Of a DNA stretch of 12,163 nt, positions 6,079 to 12,163 are shown one piece after another. Made by a program: the position numbers and the translations under genes. Position 1 is the first letter of the stretch. Each line of letters begins with the position of its first letter. The stretch is from assembly GCA_944354085.1 (NCBI GenBank), contig CALVPW010000105.1, positions 1-12,163 of the forward strand, written 5' to 3'. Below the pieces are notes generated by a model. That model ran no database searches. It saw only the letters and a program-made list of their open reading frames with translations, and was not told the origin of the DNA. Origin of the DNA: an uncultured Clostridia bacterium (GTDB taxonomy: Bacteria > Bacillota > Clostridia > Christensenellales > Borkfalkiaceae).

Positions 6079-6693
6079 ATGGCTGCGACCATCCTTCTCA
6101 TCGTCATCTCCGCCGTCTTCTCGCAGAACTTTATCCTGGTGAAGTTCTTGGGCATCTGCCCCTTTTTGGGGGTCTCCAAAAAGGTGAACAGCGCCCTTTC
6201 GATGGGCATCGCCGTGACGCTCGTGATGATCCTGGCGACGCTCGTGACCTATCCGCTGTATACCTATATCATGGTGCCGCTCGGGATCGAATATCTGGAG
6301 ATCATCTTTTTTATCTTCGTCATTGCGGCGCTCGTCCAGATGCTCGAAAAGATCATCGAAAAGCTCTCCCCCGCCCTCTATCGGTCGATGGGCATTTACC
6401 TGCCCCTCATCACCACCAACTGCGCCATTTTGGGCGTTGCCGAACTGCTGCTCGTGAACGACCTTTCCCAAGTCGTTGCGGGGGCGGCGGAAGGCATCTC
6501 GATGAACCTCGGGTTTGCCCTCCTGTACGCGCTGTTCGCGGGCGTCGGCTTTACCGTGGCGATGGTCCTGATGGGCGGCGTACGCGAAAAGCTGGAAAAA
6601 CTGCCCGTGGCAAAGTGCATGAAGGGCTTCCCCATCACGATGGTGGCGGCAAGTTTTATGGCGATGGCGTTCTACGTCTTCGCCCTGCTGTAA
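6079..6693 (+). CDS. rnfA: Rnf electron transport complex subunit A
   Basis: RnfA pairs with RnfE in the membrane core. The 204-residue protein has six predicted helices and the family's signatures SQNFILVKFLGICPFLGVS (15-33) and ITTNCAILGVAE (111-122). Cys27 and Cys115 are the expected ligands of the shared [2Fe-2S] cluster. GGAGGTGA (6065-6072) inside the end of rnfE gives a 6-nt spacing to the ATG; the gene starts one base after the rnfE stop. The rnfB start follows 12 nt after the stop. Nothing looks damaged or truncated. Confidence 0.96.
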   Translation: MAATILLIVISAVFSQNFILVKFLGICPFLGVSKKVNSALSMGIAVTLVMILATLVTYPLYTYIMVPLGIEYLEIIFFIFVIAALVQMLEKIIEKLSPALYRSMGIYLPLITTNCAILGVAELLLVNDLSQVVAGAAEGISMNLGFALLYALFAGVGFTVAMVLMGGVREKLEKLPVAKCMKGFPITMVAASFMAMAFYVFALL

Positions 6694-6705
6694 GGAGGTG
6701 CGCGT

Positions 6706-7524
6706 ATGACGCAAATGCTATTGGCGTCCGTCGATTGGGCGCAGGTCGGCATCGTACTCGGGATCTTTGCGGCGATCGCGGTGCTGCTCACCGTATGTAT
6801 CCTGCTCGTTGCCAGATTTTGTAAAACGAACGCCGACGAAAAGATCGAAAACATCCTCTCCCACCTTGCGGGAGCCAATTGCGGCGGCTGCGGCTGCACG
6901 GGCTGCGCGGGCTTTGCCGAAAAACTTGCAAAGGGCGAGGCATCGCTTTCCGACTGCCACGTGACGGAAGCCGCGCAAAAGGCAGCCATCGCCGAAGTGC
7001 TCGGCGTCCCCTTCACGCAGTCGAAACCCACCGTGAGCGTGTGCCGCTGCTCGGGCGGCGCCAACGCAAAGGATGCGTTCACGTACTGCGGCGCAGACGA
7101 TTGCAGGGAGGACGCAAAGCTCGCAAACGGACACAAAGCCTGCAAATACGGCTGCCTCGGCGACGGGAACTGCACGCGCGTGTGTCCCGAACACGCCGTC
7201 TGCCTGCAAAACGAAAAGGCGGAGGTCGACCCCGATCTTTGCATCTCCTGCGGGGCGTGCATCCTCGCCTGCCCCAAGGGGCTGTTCGCGCGCATCCCCG
7301 CCGACGCCAAAGTGTACGTCGCGTGCTCCTCGCACGCGCGCGGCAAAGCCGTGATGGACGTATGCGCTTACGGGTGCATCGGCTGCGGAAAATGCGCAAA
7401 AACATGCCAAGAAGGCGCCATCGTCATGCAGGACGATCTCCCCGTCATCGACTATACGAAGTGCGTGAACTGCGGAAAATGCGCCGAGGCGTGCCCCCGC
7501 CACACGATCAAAGTCCGCTATTGA
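6706..7524 (+). CDS. rnfB: Rnf electron transport complex subunit B, ferredoxin-type
   Basis: RnfB takes electrons from reduced ferredoxin and hands them on inside the complex. The 272-residue protein has an N-terminal membrane anchor (about 13-37), a 4Fe-4S domain with cysteines 59, 62, 64, 67 and 84, then a cysteine-rich middle: C113, C115, C128, C133 and the pattern CKYGCLGDGNCTRVC (146-160). Ferredoxin-type motifs follow at 179-189, 224-234 and 253-263. The motif at 224-234 is followed by Gln235 instead of the usual proline. The length is between the short proteobacterial form and longer clostridial forms. A perfect AAGGAGG (6692-6698) lies 7 nt before the ATG. It is the last gene of the operon and ends 9 bases before a strong terminator. 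Confidence 0.96.
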   Translation: MTQMLLASVDWAQVGIVLGIFAAIAVLLTVCILLVARFCKTNADEKIENILSHLAGANCGGCGCTGCAGFAEKLAKGEASLSDCHVTEAAQKAAIAEVLGVPFTQSKPTVSVCRCSGGANAKDAFTYCGADDCREDAKLANGHKACKYGCLGDGNCTRVCPEHAVCLQNEKAEVDPDLCISCGACILACPKGLFARIPADAKVYVACSSHARGKAVMDVCAYGCIGCGKCAKTCQEGAIVMQDDLPVIDYTKCVNCGKCAEACPRHTIKVRY

Positions 7525-7533
7525 AAATAACGT

Positions 7534-7572
7534 AAACGCCGTCCGATGCGTGAGCCTCGGACGGCGTTTTTT
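7534..7572 (+). terminator. Terminator of the rnf operon, possibly shared with metH
   Basis: Arms AAACGCCGTCCGA (7534-7546) and TCGGACGGCGTTT (7557-7569) pair perfectly over 13 bp around a 10-nt loop and run into TTTTTT (7567-7572). It lies right after the rnfB stop. On the minus strand the hairpin follows the metH stop by 11 nt but is trailed only by TTTACG, so it would act there as a weaker, shared terminator for the convergent met operon. Confidence 0.9.
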
Positions 7573-7580
7573 GTTGCGCG

Positions 7581-9896
7581 TTATAAGAGCGTTTCCAGCG
7601 TTTTTACAAATTCGGGCGCGTTCGCGGTGTAGTGATCGGCGCCGATGCTGCGGGCGATCTCGGCGTTGAGCACCGCGCCGCCCACAAAGATCTTTGCCTC
7701 GCACCCCGCCGCACGCAGGGCGCGGACGGTCTCTTCCATGCTCTTCACCGTCGTGGTCATGAGCGCGGAGAGCCCGACCGCCAGCGGGCGCAGACGCAGC
7801 ACCGCCTCCACAACGGCTTCCTTGGGAACGTCTTTCCCAAGATCTGCCACCTTGAACTCGTGCGACTCCGCCACCACCTTGACGATGTTCTTGCCGATAT
7901 CGTGCACGTCGCCGTGTACGGTGGCGAGCACCACCGTCCCTTTGTCCGCCGCACGCTTGGGAAGATGCTCGCCCACGACGGCAAACGCCTCCTTTGCCGC
8001 CTCCGCCGAGGCGATGAGCTGCGGCAGGAAGAGCTTCCCCTGTTCGTAGCCTTCCCCCACCTCGCCGAGCGCTTTGACGAGCACTTCGTTCACGACGGCG
8101 AGCGGCTCTCTTTGCGCAAGTTCACGCTCCGCGGCGGCGCGCGCCTCCCGCTTGAGCCCGCGGCGGACGCAGCCGTACAAGTCCTCTTCCTGCGGCGGCG
8201 CTTCCTTGGCGGCGGGCGCGGCGTCGCGGTACGCCGCGATATATTGCTGCGCTCCCACGTCCGTCCCCGCAAGCACGGCGTACGCCTTTACGGTGCCCGT
8301 CATCGCCTCGTCCAACGGGTCAAGGATGGGCATGTTCAGTCCGTGCTCCATCGCCATCGTCAAAAACGTCTGGTTCAGGCGCGGACGGGCGGGCAGCCCG
8401 AACGAGACGTTGGAAACGCCGAGCGCCGTTTTTACGCCCATCCCGCGGACGAGGGTGAGCGCCTTGACCGTCTCTTTGACGAGCGGCTGTTCGGCGGACG
8501 CCGTCAATACGAGCGTATCGATCATCACCCTGTGGCGCGGGATCCCGAAGTCGGCGGCGCGGGCGATGATGCGGGCGGCGATGGCGGCGCGCGCTTCGGC
8601 GGTGCGCGGCACCCCGTTTTTATCCATCGTCAGCCCCAGCACCACGGCGCCGTATTTTTTGGCGATGGGCAGGATGCGGCAGAGCACGTCCTCCTCGCCG
8701 TTGACGCTGTTGATGAGCGGGATCCCGTTATACGCCCGCACGCCCGCTTCGATGGCGGCGGGATCGGAGGAATCGATCTGCAGGGGAAGTTCGCTGTATT
8801 CCTGCACGGCAAGCACGGCGTTTTTCATGACGGCGGGCTCGTCGATCATGGGGATGCCCACGTTGAGATCGAGAAGATCGGCGCCCGCGTCCTGCTGGCG
8901 GAGCGCCTGCGCGGCAAGATAGGCATAGTCTCCCGCGGCGAGCGCCGCTTTGAGCGCCTTTTTCCCCGTGGGATTCAGCCGTTCGCCGCAGACGACGACG
9001 TTTTCGATGACGGTGCGGCGGGTGGAGGAGCAGACTGCCGTGACCTGTTCCACGCGGCGGGCGGGCACCTTTTGCCCCTTCCACGCGGCAAGACGGCGGA
9101 TGAACGCGGGCGTCGTGCCGCAGCAGCCGCCCACCACGGCAACGCCCTTTTCGACAAAGGCGCGCATCGCGGCGGTAAAATCCTCTTCCGAGAGGTCGTA
9201 ATACGTTTTGCCCTCTTTGAGGGTGGGAAGCCCGCGGTTGGGCTGCACGATGACGGGGAGCGACGTCGCCGCAAGCAGGCGGTCGACGACGGGCGCCATC
9301 TCTTTGGGCCCCAGCGAGCAGTTGACGCCGAGCGCGTCGACGCCAAGCCCCTCCAAAAGCTGCGCGACGATCTCGGGCGAGGAGCCCGTGAGCGTGCGCG
9401 CCGTCCCGTCAAAGGTGGCGGTCGCGTACACGGGCTTATCCGAATGCTCCTTTAAGGCGAGCACGCACGCTTTGAGTTCGTACAGATCGGAGAAAGTCTC
9501 GACGATATATCCCCCCACCATGTCCGAGGTCAGGCGGGCGATCTCGGCATACGCCTCGTACGCCTCCTCAAAGGAGAGGGTGCCGAACGGCTTTAACAGC
9601 GCGCCCGTGGGACCAACGTCGAAAAAGACCTCTTTCCCCGCCGCGCGGGCGTTCTCCACGGCGGCGCGGGCAAGATCTGCGATCGCATATTTCCCCTTGT
9701 ATTTGATGCGGTTGAGCCCGAAGCTGTTGGCGGTGATCACGTCGGCGCCCGCCGCGGCATAGGCGCGGTGGATGGCACGGACCTCTTCGGGATGGGTGAT
9801 GTTCAGCTCTTCGGGAAGCCCTTCCAGCCCGCGGAGGGCAAGTTCGCTGCCGAAGCCGCCGTCAAAGACGATCAGTTGTTTTCCGAGCGGAAGCAT
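7581..9896 (-). CDS. metH: Cobalamin-dependent methionine synthase lacking the activation domain
   Basis: The enzyme moves a methyl group from methyl-tetrahydrofolate through cobalamin to homocysteine. In the 771-residue product the homocysteine domain (about 1-275) keeps the zinc ligands Cys193 (GVNCS), Cys258 and Cys259 (GGCCGTTP). The pterin-binding domain (about 295-560) includes GERLNPTGKK (304-313), LLDLNVGIP (341-349) and GVSNVSFGLP (493-502). A helical cap (about 570-645, GKLFLPQLIASAEAAK) precedes the B12 domain with the D663-x-H665-x-x-G668 motif in GDVHDIGKN. The chain ends at about the end of the B12 domain; the AdoMet-binding reactivation domain of E. coli-type MetH (about 1,200 residues) is missing but encoded by the gene just upstream. 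The start at 9896 has AAGGAGGG 6 nt upstream and begins directly before the FDGGFGSE motif; the 84 extra upstream codons overlap the preceding gene and are unrelated to the family. Confidence 0.95.
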   Translation of the reverse strand: MLPLGKQLIVFDGGFGSELALRGLEGLPEELNITHPEEVRAIHRAYAAAGADVITANSFGLNRIKYKGKYAIADLARAAVENARAAGKEVFFDVGPTGALLKPFGTLSFEEAYEAYAEIARLTSDMVGGYIVETFSDLYELKACVLALKEHSDKPVYATATFDGTARTLTGSSPEIVAQLLEGLGVDALGVNCSLGPKEMAPVVDRLLAATSLPVIVQPNRGLPTLKEGKTYYDLSEEDFTAAMRAFVEKGVAVVGGCCGTTPAFIRRLAAWKGQKVPARRVEQVTAVCSSTRRTVIENVVVCGERLNPTGKKALKAALAAGDYAYLAAQALRQQDAGADLLDLNVGIPMIDEPAVMKNAVLAVQEYSELPLQIDSSDPAAIEAGVRAYNGIPLINSVNGEEDVLCRILPIAKKYGAVVLGLTMDKNGVPRTAEARAAIAARIIARAADFGIPRHRVMIDTLVLTASAEQPLVKETVKALTLVRGMGVKTALGVSNVSFGLPARPRLNQTFLTMAMEHGLNMPILDPLDEAMTGTVKAYAVLAGTDVGAQQYIAAYRDAAPAAKEAPPQEEDLYGCVRRGLKREARAAAERELAQREPLAVVNEVLVKALGEVGEGYEQGKLFLPQLIASAEAAKEAFAVVGEHLPKRAADKGTVVLATVHGDVHDIGKNIVKVVAESHEFKVADLGKDVPKEAVVEAVLRLRPLAVGLSALMTTTVKSMEETVRALRAAGCEAKIFVGGAVLNAEIARSIGADHYTANAPEFVKTLETLL

Positions 9897-10492
9897 CGCG
9901 TTCCCTCCTTGATATACGTACACGTTGCTTTGAGCATGCAGTCGCCGCAGCGGCGTTCTTTGCGCTTTCCGATGCCGACGATCCCCGCCATCGACTTTTG
10001 CGGCACCATGAGCCCCGAATCGAGCAGCTGCATCCCGATGCGTTCGGGACGCAGCGCCGCGAAGATCGCAAGGTTGTCCTTCACGTCGCTCCCGCCGTAT
10101 CCGGGGCAAAAGCGATAGGTGCGTTCCGCGCCGAAGCGCGCCTCCCACGCGTCCCCCTCCGCCTCGACGAGGGCGCTCGCGCAGGCATCAAGCACGACGG
10201 CGCGGGCAGGGTCACAGACGGACAGCGCACGGATGCGGCGGTCGATCTCCACGCCCAGCGTCATCGCGACGAGCGCGCAGGCGCTGCATCCCGCCAGAAA
10301 CGAGGCGTACGGTTCGCACAAAAATGCGGGCGGCGGCACGTCGAACACCTCCCCCACGGCGCGGAAACGCGCCACGGAACGCGCCTCGCGGAGCGCGTCG
10401 TCCACCATCGCGCACATCTCCGCCGTCGGCGTGCCGTGAAAGCCGAGATAGGCGAGCGCGGCTCTTTTGCAGGCGCCGTCAGAAGAGTTCAT
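9872..10492 (-). CDS. Stand-alone methionine synthase activation (AdoMet-binding) protein
   Basis: The 206-residue protein corresponds to the C-terminal reactivation domain of MetH, which binds S-adenosylmethionine and reductively remethylates cobalamin after oxidation. Arg127-Phe-Cys-Pro-Gly-Tyr132 lines up with the RPAPGY motif of E. coli MetH, whose Arg1134 and Tyr1139 contact AdoMet, and SGLMVPQKSMAG (159-170) matches the following conserved segment. The C-terminus has Cys182, Cys185, Cys191 and Cys200, a cluster that could hold iron-sulfur or zinc and is not part of the E. coli domain. The gene overlaps the metF end by 14 bases and the metH start by 25 bases, so the three are translationally coupled. 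The ATG at 10492 has only a weak binding site (GGAACGGG), consistent with coupling to metF translation. A separate activation subunit is known from some Clostridia and Thermotoga. Confidence 0.88.
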   Translation of the reverse strand: MNSSDGACKRAALAYLGFHGTPTAEMCAMVDDALREARSVARFRAVGEVFDVPPPAFLCEPYASFLAGCSACALVAMTLGVEIDRRIRALSVCDPARAVVLDACASALVEAEGDAWEARFGAERTYRFCPGYGGSDVKDNLAIFAALRPERIGMQLLDSGLMVPQKSMAGIVGIGKRKERRCGDCMLKATCTYIKEGTRCFRSENN

Positions 10493-11351
10493 GCAGCACC
10501 CGTTCCAATCTGCCGCAGACGGCGTTCGCCGTGCGCGGGTTGTTCATCACGTACAGGTGTATCCCCGGCGCGCCCTTTGCGATGAGATCGATGATCTGAT
10601 AGACGGCGTAATTGTAGCCGATCTCCTCCATCACCGCGGGACGGGAGGCGTATATCTCGATCATGTTGCGGAATTCCAAAGGGATGGCGCTCCCGCACAT
10701 CTCCTTGATGCGGCGGATATTTTTGGGATTGACGAGCGGCATGATGCCCGGGATGATGGGCACCGTGACGCCGATCTTGCGCGCCTCGTTGACGAGGCGG
10801 TAATAATATGAATTATCGTAAAAGAGCTGCGTGATAAAAAATCTTGCGCCCGCGTCCTGCTTCTTTTTCATGTTCACGAGATCGGCATACAGCGATTCGC
10901 ATTCGGTATGTCCCTCGGGATAACACGCCGCGCCCAGCGTAAAGCCGTACGGCGCAAGATAGGCGGCGAGATCGGTCGCATGCGCGAAATGCTTGCAGTA
11001 TTCCCCGTCGTAGGTGAGCGGACGGTCGCCGCGCAGGCACAAGACGTTCTCGATCCCCTTTTCGCGCAAGGACGAGGCGACGGCGTCCACCGTCTGCGGC
11101 GTGGAAGGGCCGCCCGTGATATGCGCGAGCGCCGTAATGTGCGCACGGTTTTGGATATAGTCGGCGATCTCCACCGTCCCCTTGGAGTCCGATCCGCCCG
11201 CCCCGTACGTGACGCTGATAAAATCGGGCGAAAGCGCTTTGAGCGCGTCGATAACGGCAAAGAGCTTCTCCTTTTCCCCTTCCTGTTTTTTTGGCGGAAA
11301 CACTTCGAACGAAAGCGTCCGTTTGCGTGATAAGATCTCGTCGATACGCAT
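10479..11351 (-). CDS. metF: Methylenetetrahydrofolate reductase
   Basis: MetF reduces 5,10-methylene-THF to 5-methyl-THF, the methyl donor for MetH. The 290-residue FAD-dependent single-domain enzyme is of normal bacterial size. It shows FEVFPPK (15-21; Glu16 corresponds to the catalytic Glu28 of the E. coli enzyme), VTYGAGGS (47-54), LCLRGD (104-109; Asp109 corresponds to Asp120), the GAACYPEGH segment (140-148), QLFYDN (175-180) and PGIMP (201-205). The start at 11351 has GGGGAG 6 nt upstream. An earlier ATG at 11393 touches the -10 box and is excluded. No metV or RnfC2 partner gene, as found in acetogens that use non-NADH electron donors, lies beside it, so the electron donor stays open. 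It is the first gene of the met operon. Confidence 0.95.
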   Translation of the reverse strand: MRIDEILSRKRTLSFEVFPPKKQEGEKEKLFAVIDALKALSPDFISVTYGAGGSDSKGTVEIADYIQNRAHITALAHITGGPSTPQTVDAVASSLREKGIENVLCLRGDRPLTYDGEYCKHFAHATDLAAYLAPYGFTLGAACYPEGHTECESLYADLVNMKKKQDAGARFFITQLFYDNSYYYRLVNEARKIGVTVPIIPGIMPLVNPKNIRRIKEMCGSAIPLEFRNMIEIYASRPAVMEEIGYNYAVYQIIDLIAKGAPGIHLYVMNNPRTANAVCGRLERVLHELF

Positions 11352-11393
11352 GATCGGCTCCCCTGCGCGGACGATGCGCCGCGCCATACGCAC

Positions 11394-11422
11394 ATTATAA
11401 TCGATTGTGCAAAAAATGTCAA
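11394..11422 (-). promoter_or_regulatory. Consensus sigma-A promoter of the metF-metH operon
   Basis: On the minus strand TTGACA (11422-11417) and TATAAT (11399-11394) are separated by 17 bp, a perfect consensus. Transcription should start near 11387, giving a leader of about 36 nt to the metF ATG. That is too short for a SAM or cobalamin riboswitch, which often control such genes in Bacillota. I see no other promoter in front of the downstream genes. Confidence 0.85.
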
Positions 11423-11445
11423 ACTTTCGGAAGAGTGCGGCAGGA

Positions 11446-11480
11446 TAAAATCGCCGCGCGCCCGTGAAGGGCGCGCGGCG
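11446..11480 (-). terminator. Terminator of sigK
   Basis: Arms CGCCGCGCGCCC (11452-11463) and GGGCGCGCGGCG (11469-11480) form a perfect 12-bp stem with a 5-nt loop. On the minus strand it begins 9 nt after the sigK stop codon and is followed by ATTTTATCC, a short T-tract. It separates sigK from the metF promoter just downstream. Confidence 0.8.
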
Positions 11481-11489
11481 GACGTTTGT

Positions 11490-12163
11490 TCAATCTGCAA
11501 AAAAATCTTCGCGGTCGAGCCCCTCCCTGAGCTTTTCGAGCGCGCGCTTTTCGATGCGGGAAACATAGGAACGCGAGATCTTCAGCCGCCGCGCGACTTC
11601 CCGCTGCGGGAGCGGCGCGCCGCCCGTGAGCGCATAGCGCAGGCAGACGATGACCGTCTCCCGTTCGTTGAGAAGCCGTTTGACGGCGGCGAGGAATTTT
11701 TCCTGCATGAGCGACTGCTCGACTTTGCCGAACACCTTATCTTCCTTTTCGAACAAAAGGTCCATGAGCGTGAGTTCGTTGCCGTCCTTATCCGTGCCCA
11801 CGGGGTCGGAGAGCGACAGCGTAGAGCGGTGCTTCTTCCCCGCGCGGATGAACATGAGAATTTCGTTCTCGATGCAGCGCGCCGTATAGGTCGCAAGCCG
11901 CGTCCCGCGGGCGGGCTGGAAGGTATCGATCGCCTTGATGAGCCCGATGCTCCCCACCGAGATCATATCGTCCGTCTCCGCCGCGCCCGCGTATTTTTTG
12001 ACGACGTGCACCACCAGCCGCATATTGTGGCGGATGAGCGTATCGCGCGCACGCTTATCCCCGCCGCGCGCGAGCGTAAGATATTTTTCCTCCTCCTCTT
12101 TGGAGAGCGGACGAGGATAGGAGCCCTCGTCCCGCACCGCCCCCGTAAAAAAGAACAGCTTTA
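11490..12163 (-). CDS. sigK: Sporulation sigma factor SigK, 5' end cut by the window
   Basis: SigK directs late transcription in the mother cell during spore formation. The visible frame runs from the right edge without interruption to the TGA at 11490-11492, about 224 residues. Near the edge it reads LFFFTGAVR before YPRPLSKEEE, the layout of SigK after its membrane-associated pro-sequence, so the true start lies outside; the in-frame GTG at 12137 is too late. Region 2 contains LVVHVVKKY, SVGSIGLIKAI and LATYTARCIENEILM (11897-11853), all but diagnostic for SigE/SigK. The DPVGTDKDGNELTLMDLL stretch and the region 4 helix-turn-helix SRSYVSRIEKRALEKL favour SigK over SigE. In some Bacillota sigK is split by the skin prophage-like element; the part seen here is intact. 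Confidence 0.93.
   Translation of the reverse strand, partial: KLFFFTGAVRDEGSYPRPLSKEEEEKYLTLARGGDKRARDTLIRHNMRLVVHVVKKYAGAAETDDMISVGSIGLIKAIDTFQPARGTRLATYTARCIENEILMFIRAGKKHRSTLSLSDPVGTDKDGNELTLMDLLFEKEDKVFGKVEQSLMQEKFLAAVKRLLNERETVIVCLRYALTGGAPLPQREVARRLKISRSYVSRIEKRALEKLREGLDREDFFAD

Noticed and set aside
7632..9455. A 607-codon + strand open frame opposite metH
   Set aside because: It is a GC-rich antisense shadow of metH with Arg/His/Gly-rich low-complexity translation and no family resemblance.
9897..10148. 84-codon N-terminal extension of metH
   Set aside because: It overlaps the activation-domain gene, has a shadow-like composition, and the real start at 9896 has an ideal ribosome binding site and leads directly into the homocysteine-methyltransferase domain.
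1..12163. CRISPR arrays, tRNA or rRNA genes, insertion sequences
   Set aside because: No regularly spaced direct repeats, no cloverleaf or rRNA-like stretches, and no transposase or paired terminal repeats were seen.

Overview
The window looks like chromosomal DNA from a GC-rich, spore-forming member of the Bacillota (class Clostridia). The signs are a sigK gene, a six-subunit Rnf complex in the clostridial order C-D-G-E-A-B, strong AAGGAGG-type ribosome binding sites, and a methionine synthase split from its reactivation domain. The genus cannot be fixed from sequence reading; a Christensenellales-like lineage is only a guess.

Region by region: (1) Positions 1-870 are degenerate accessory DNA: hairpin-rich sequence with no convincing gene, a + strand terminator, and the 3' remnant of a large serine recombinase (316-681). 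(2) Positions 900-1706 hold a monocistronic minus-strand lipoprotein gene of unknown function behind a consensus sigma-A promoter, with a likely terminator at 696-723. (3) Positions 1774-1812 hold a perfect + strand terminator with no obvious gene to serve. (4) Positions 1919-7572 hold one tightly packed + strand operon: a Gx transporter/HepT-like membrane protein followed by rnfC, D, G, E, A and B. It has one visible promoter, overlapped by a 16-bp perfect AT palindrome resembling a Fur/PerR box, and one strong terminator. (5) Positions 7581-11422 hold a convergent minus-strand operon: metF (methylenetetrahydrofolate reductase), a stand-alone MetH activation-domain protein, and metH without its activation domain. 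The genes overlap and share a consensus promoter with a very short leader. (6) Positions 11446-12163 hold the minus-strand sigK gene, cut by the right edge, with its own terminator.

Functionally, the Rnf complex couples electron flow between reduced ferredoxin and NAD+ to ion transport across the membrane. The met operon reduces methylene-THF to methyl-THF and passes the methyl group through cobalamin to homocysteine; the separate activation protein would rescue oxidised cobalamin using S-adenosylmethionine. The two operons are energetically linkable through NADH or ferredoxin, but they are convergently transcribed and nothing in the sequence shows co-regulation.

I found no clear undescribed system. 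The points most worth a second look are the divergent RnfG (altered flavinylation motif and missing conserved segment), the Fur/PerR-like palindrome on the rnf promoter, the organisation of the split methionine synthase, and the paired hairpins beside the recombinase remnant.
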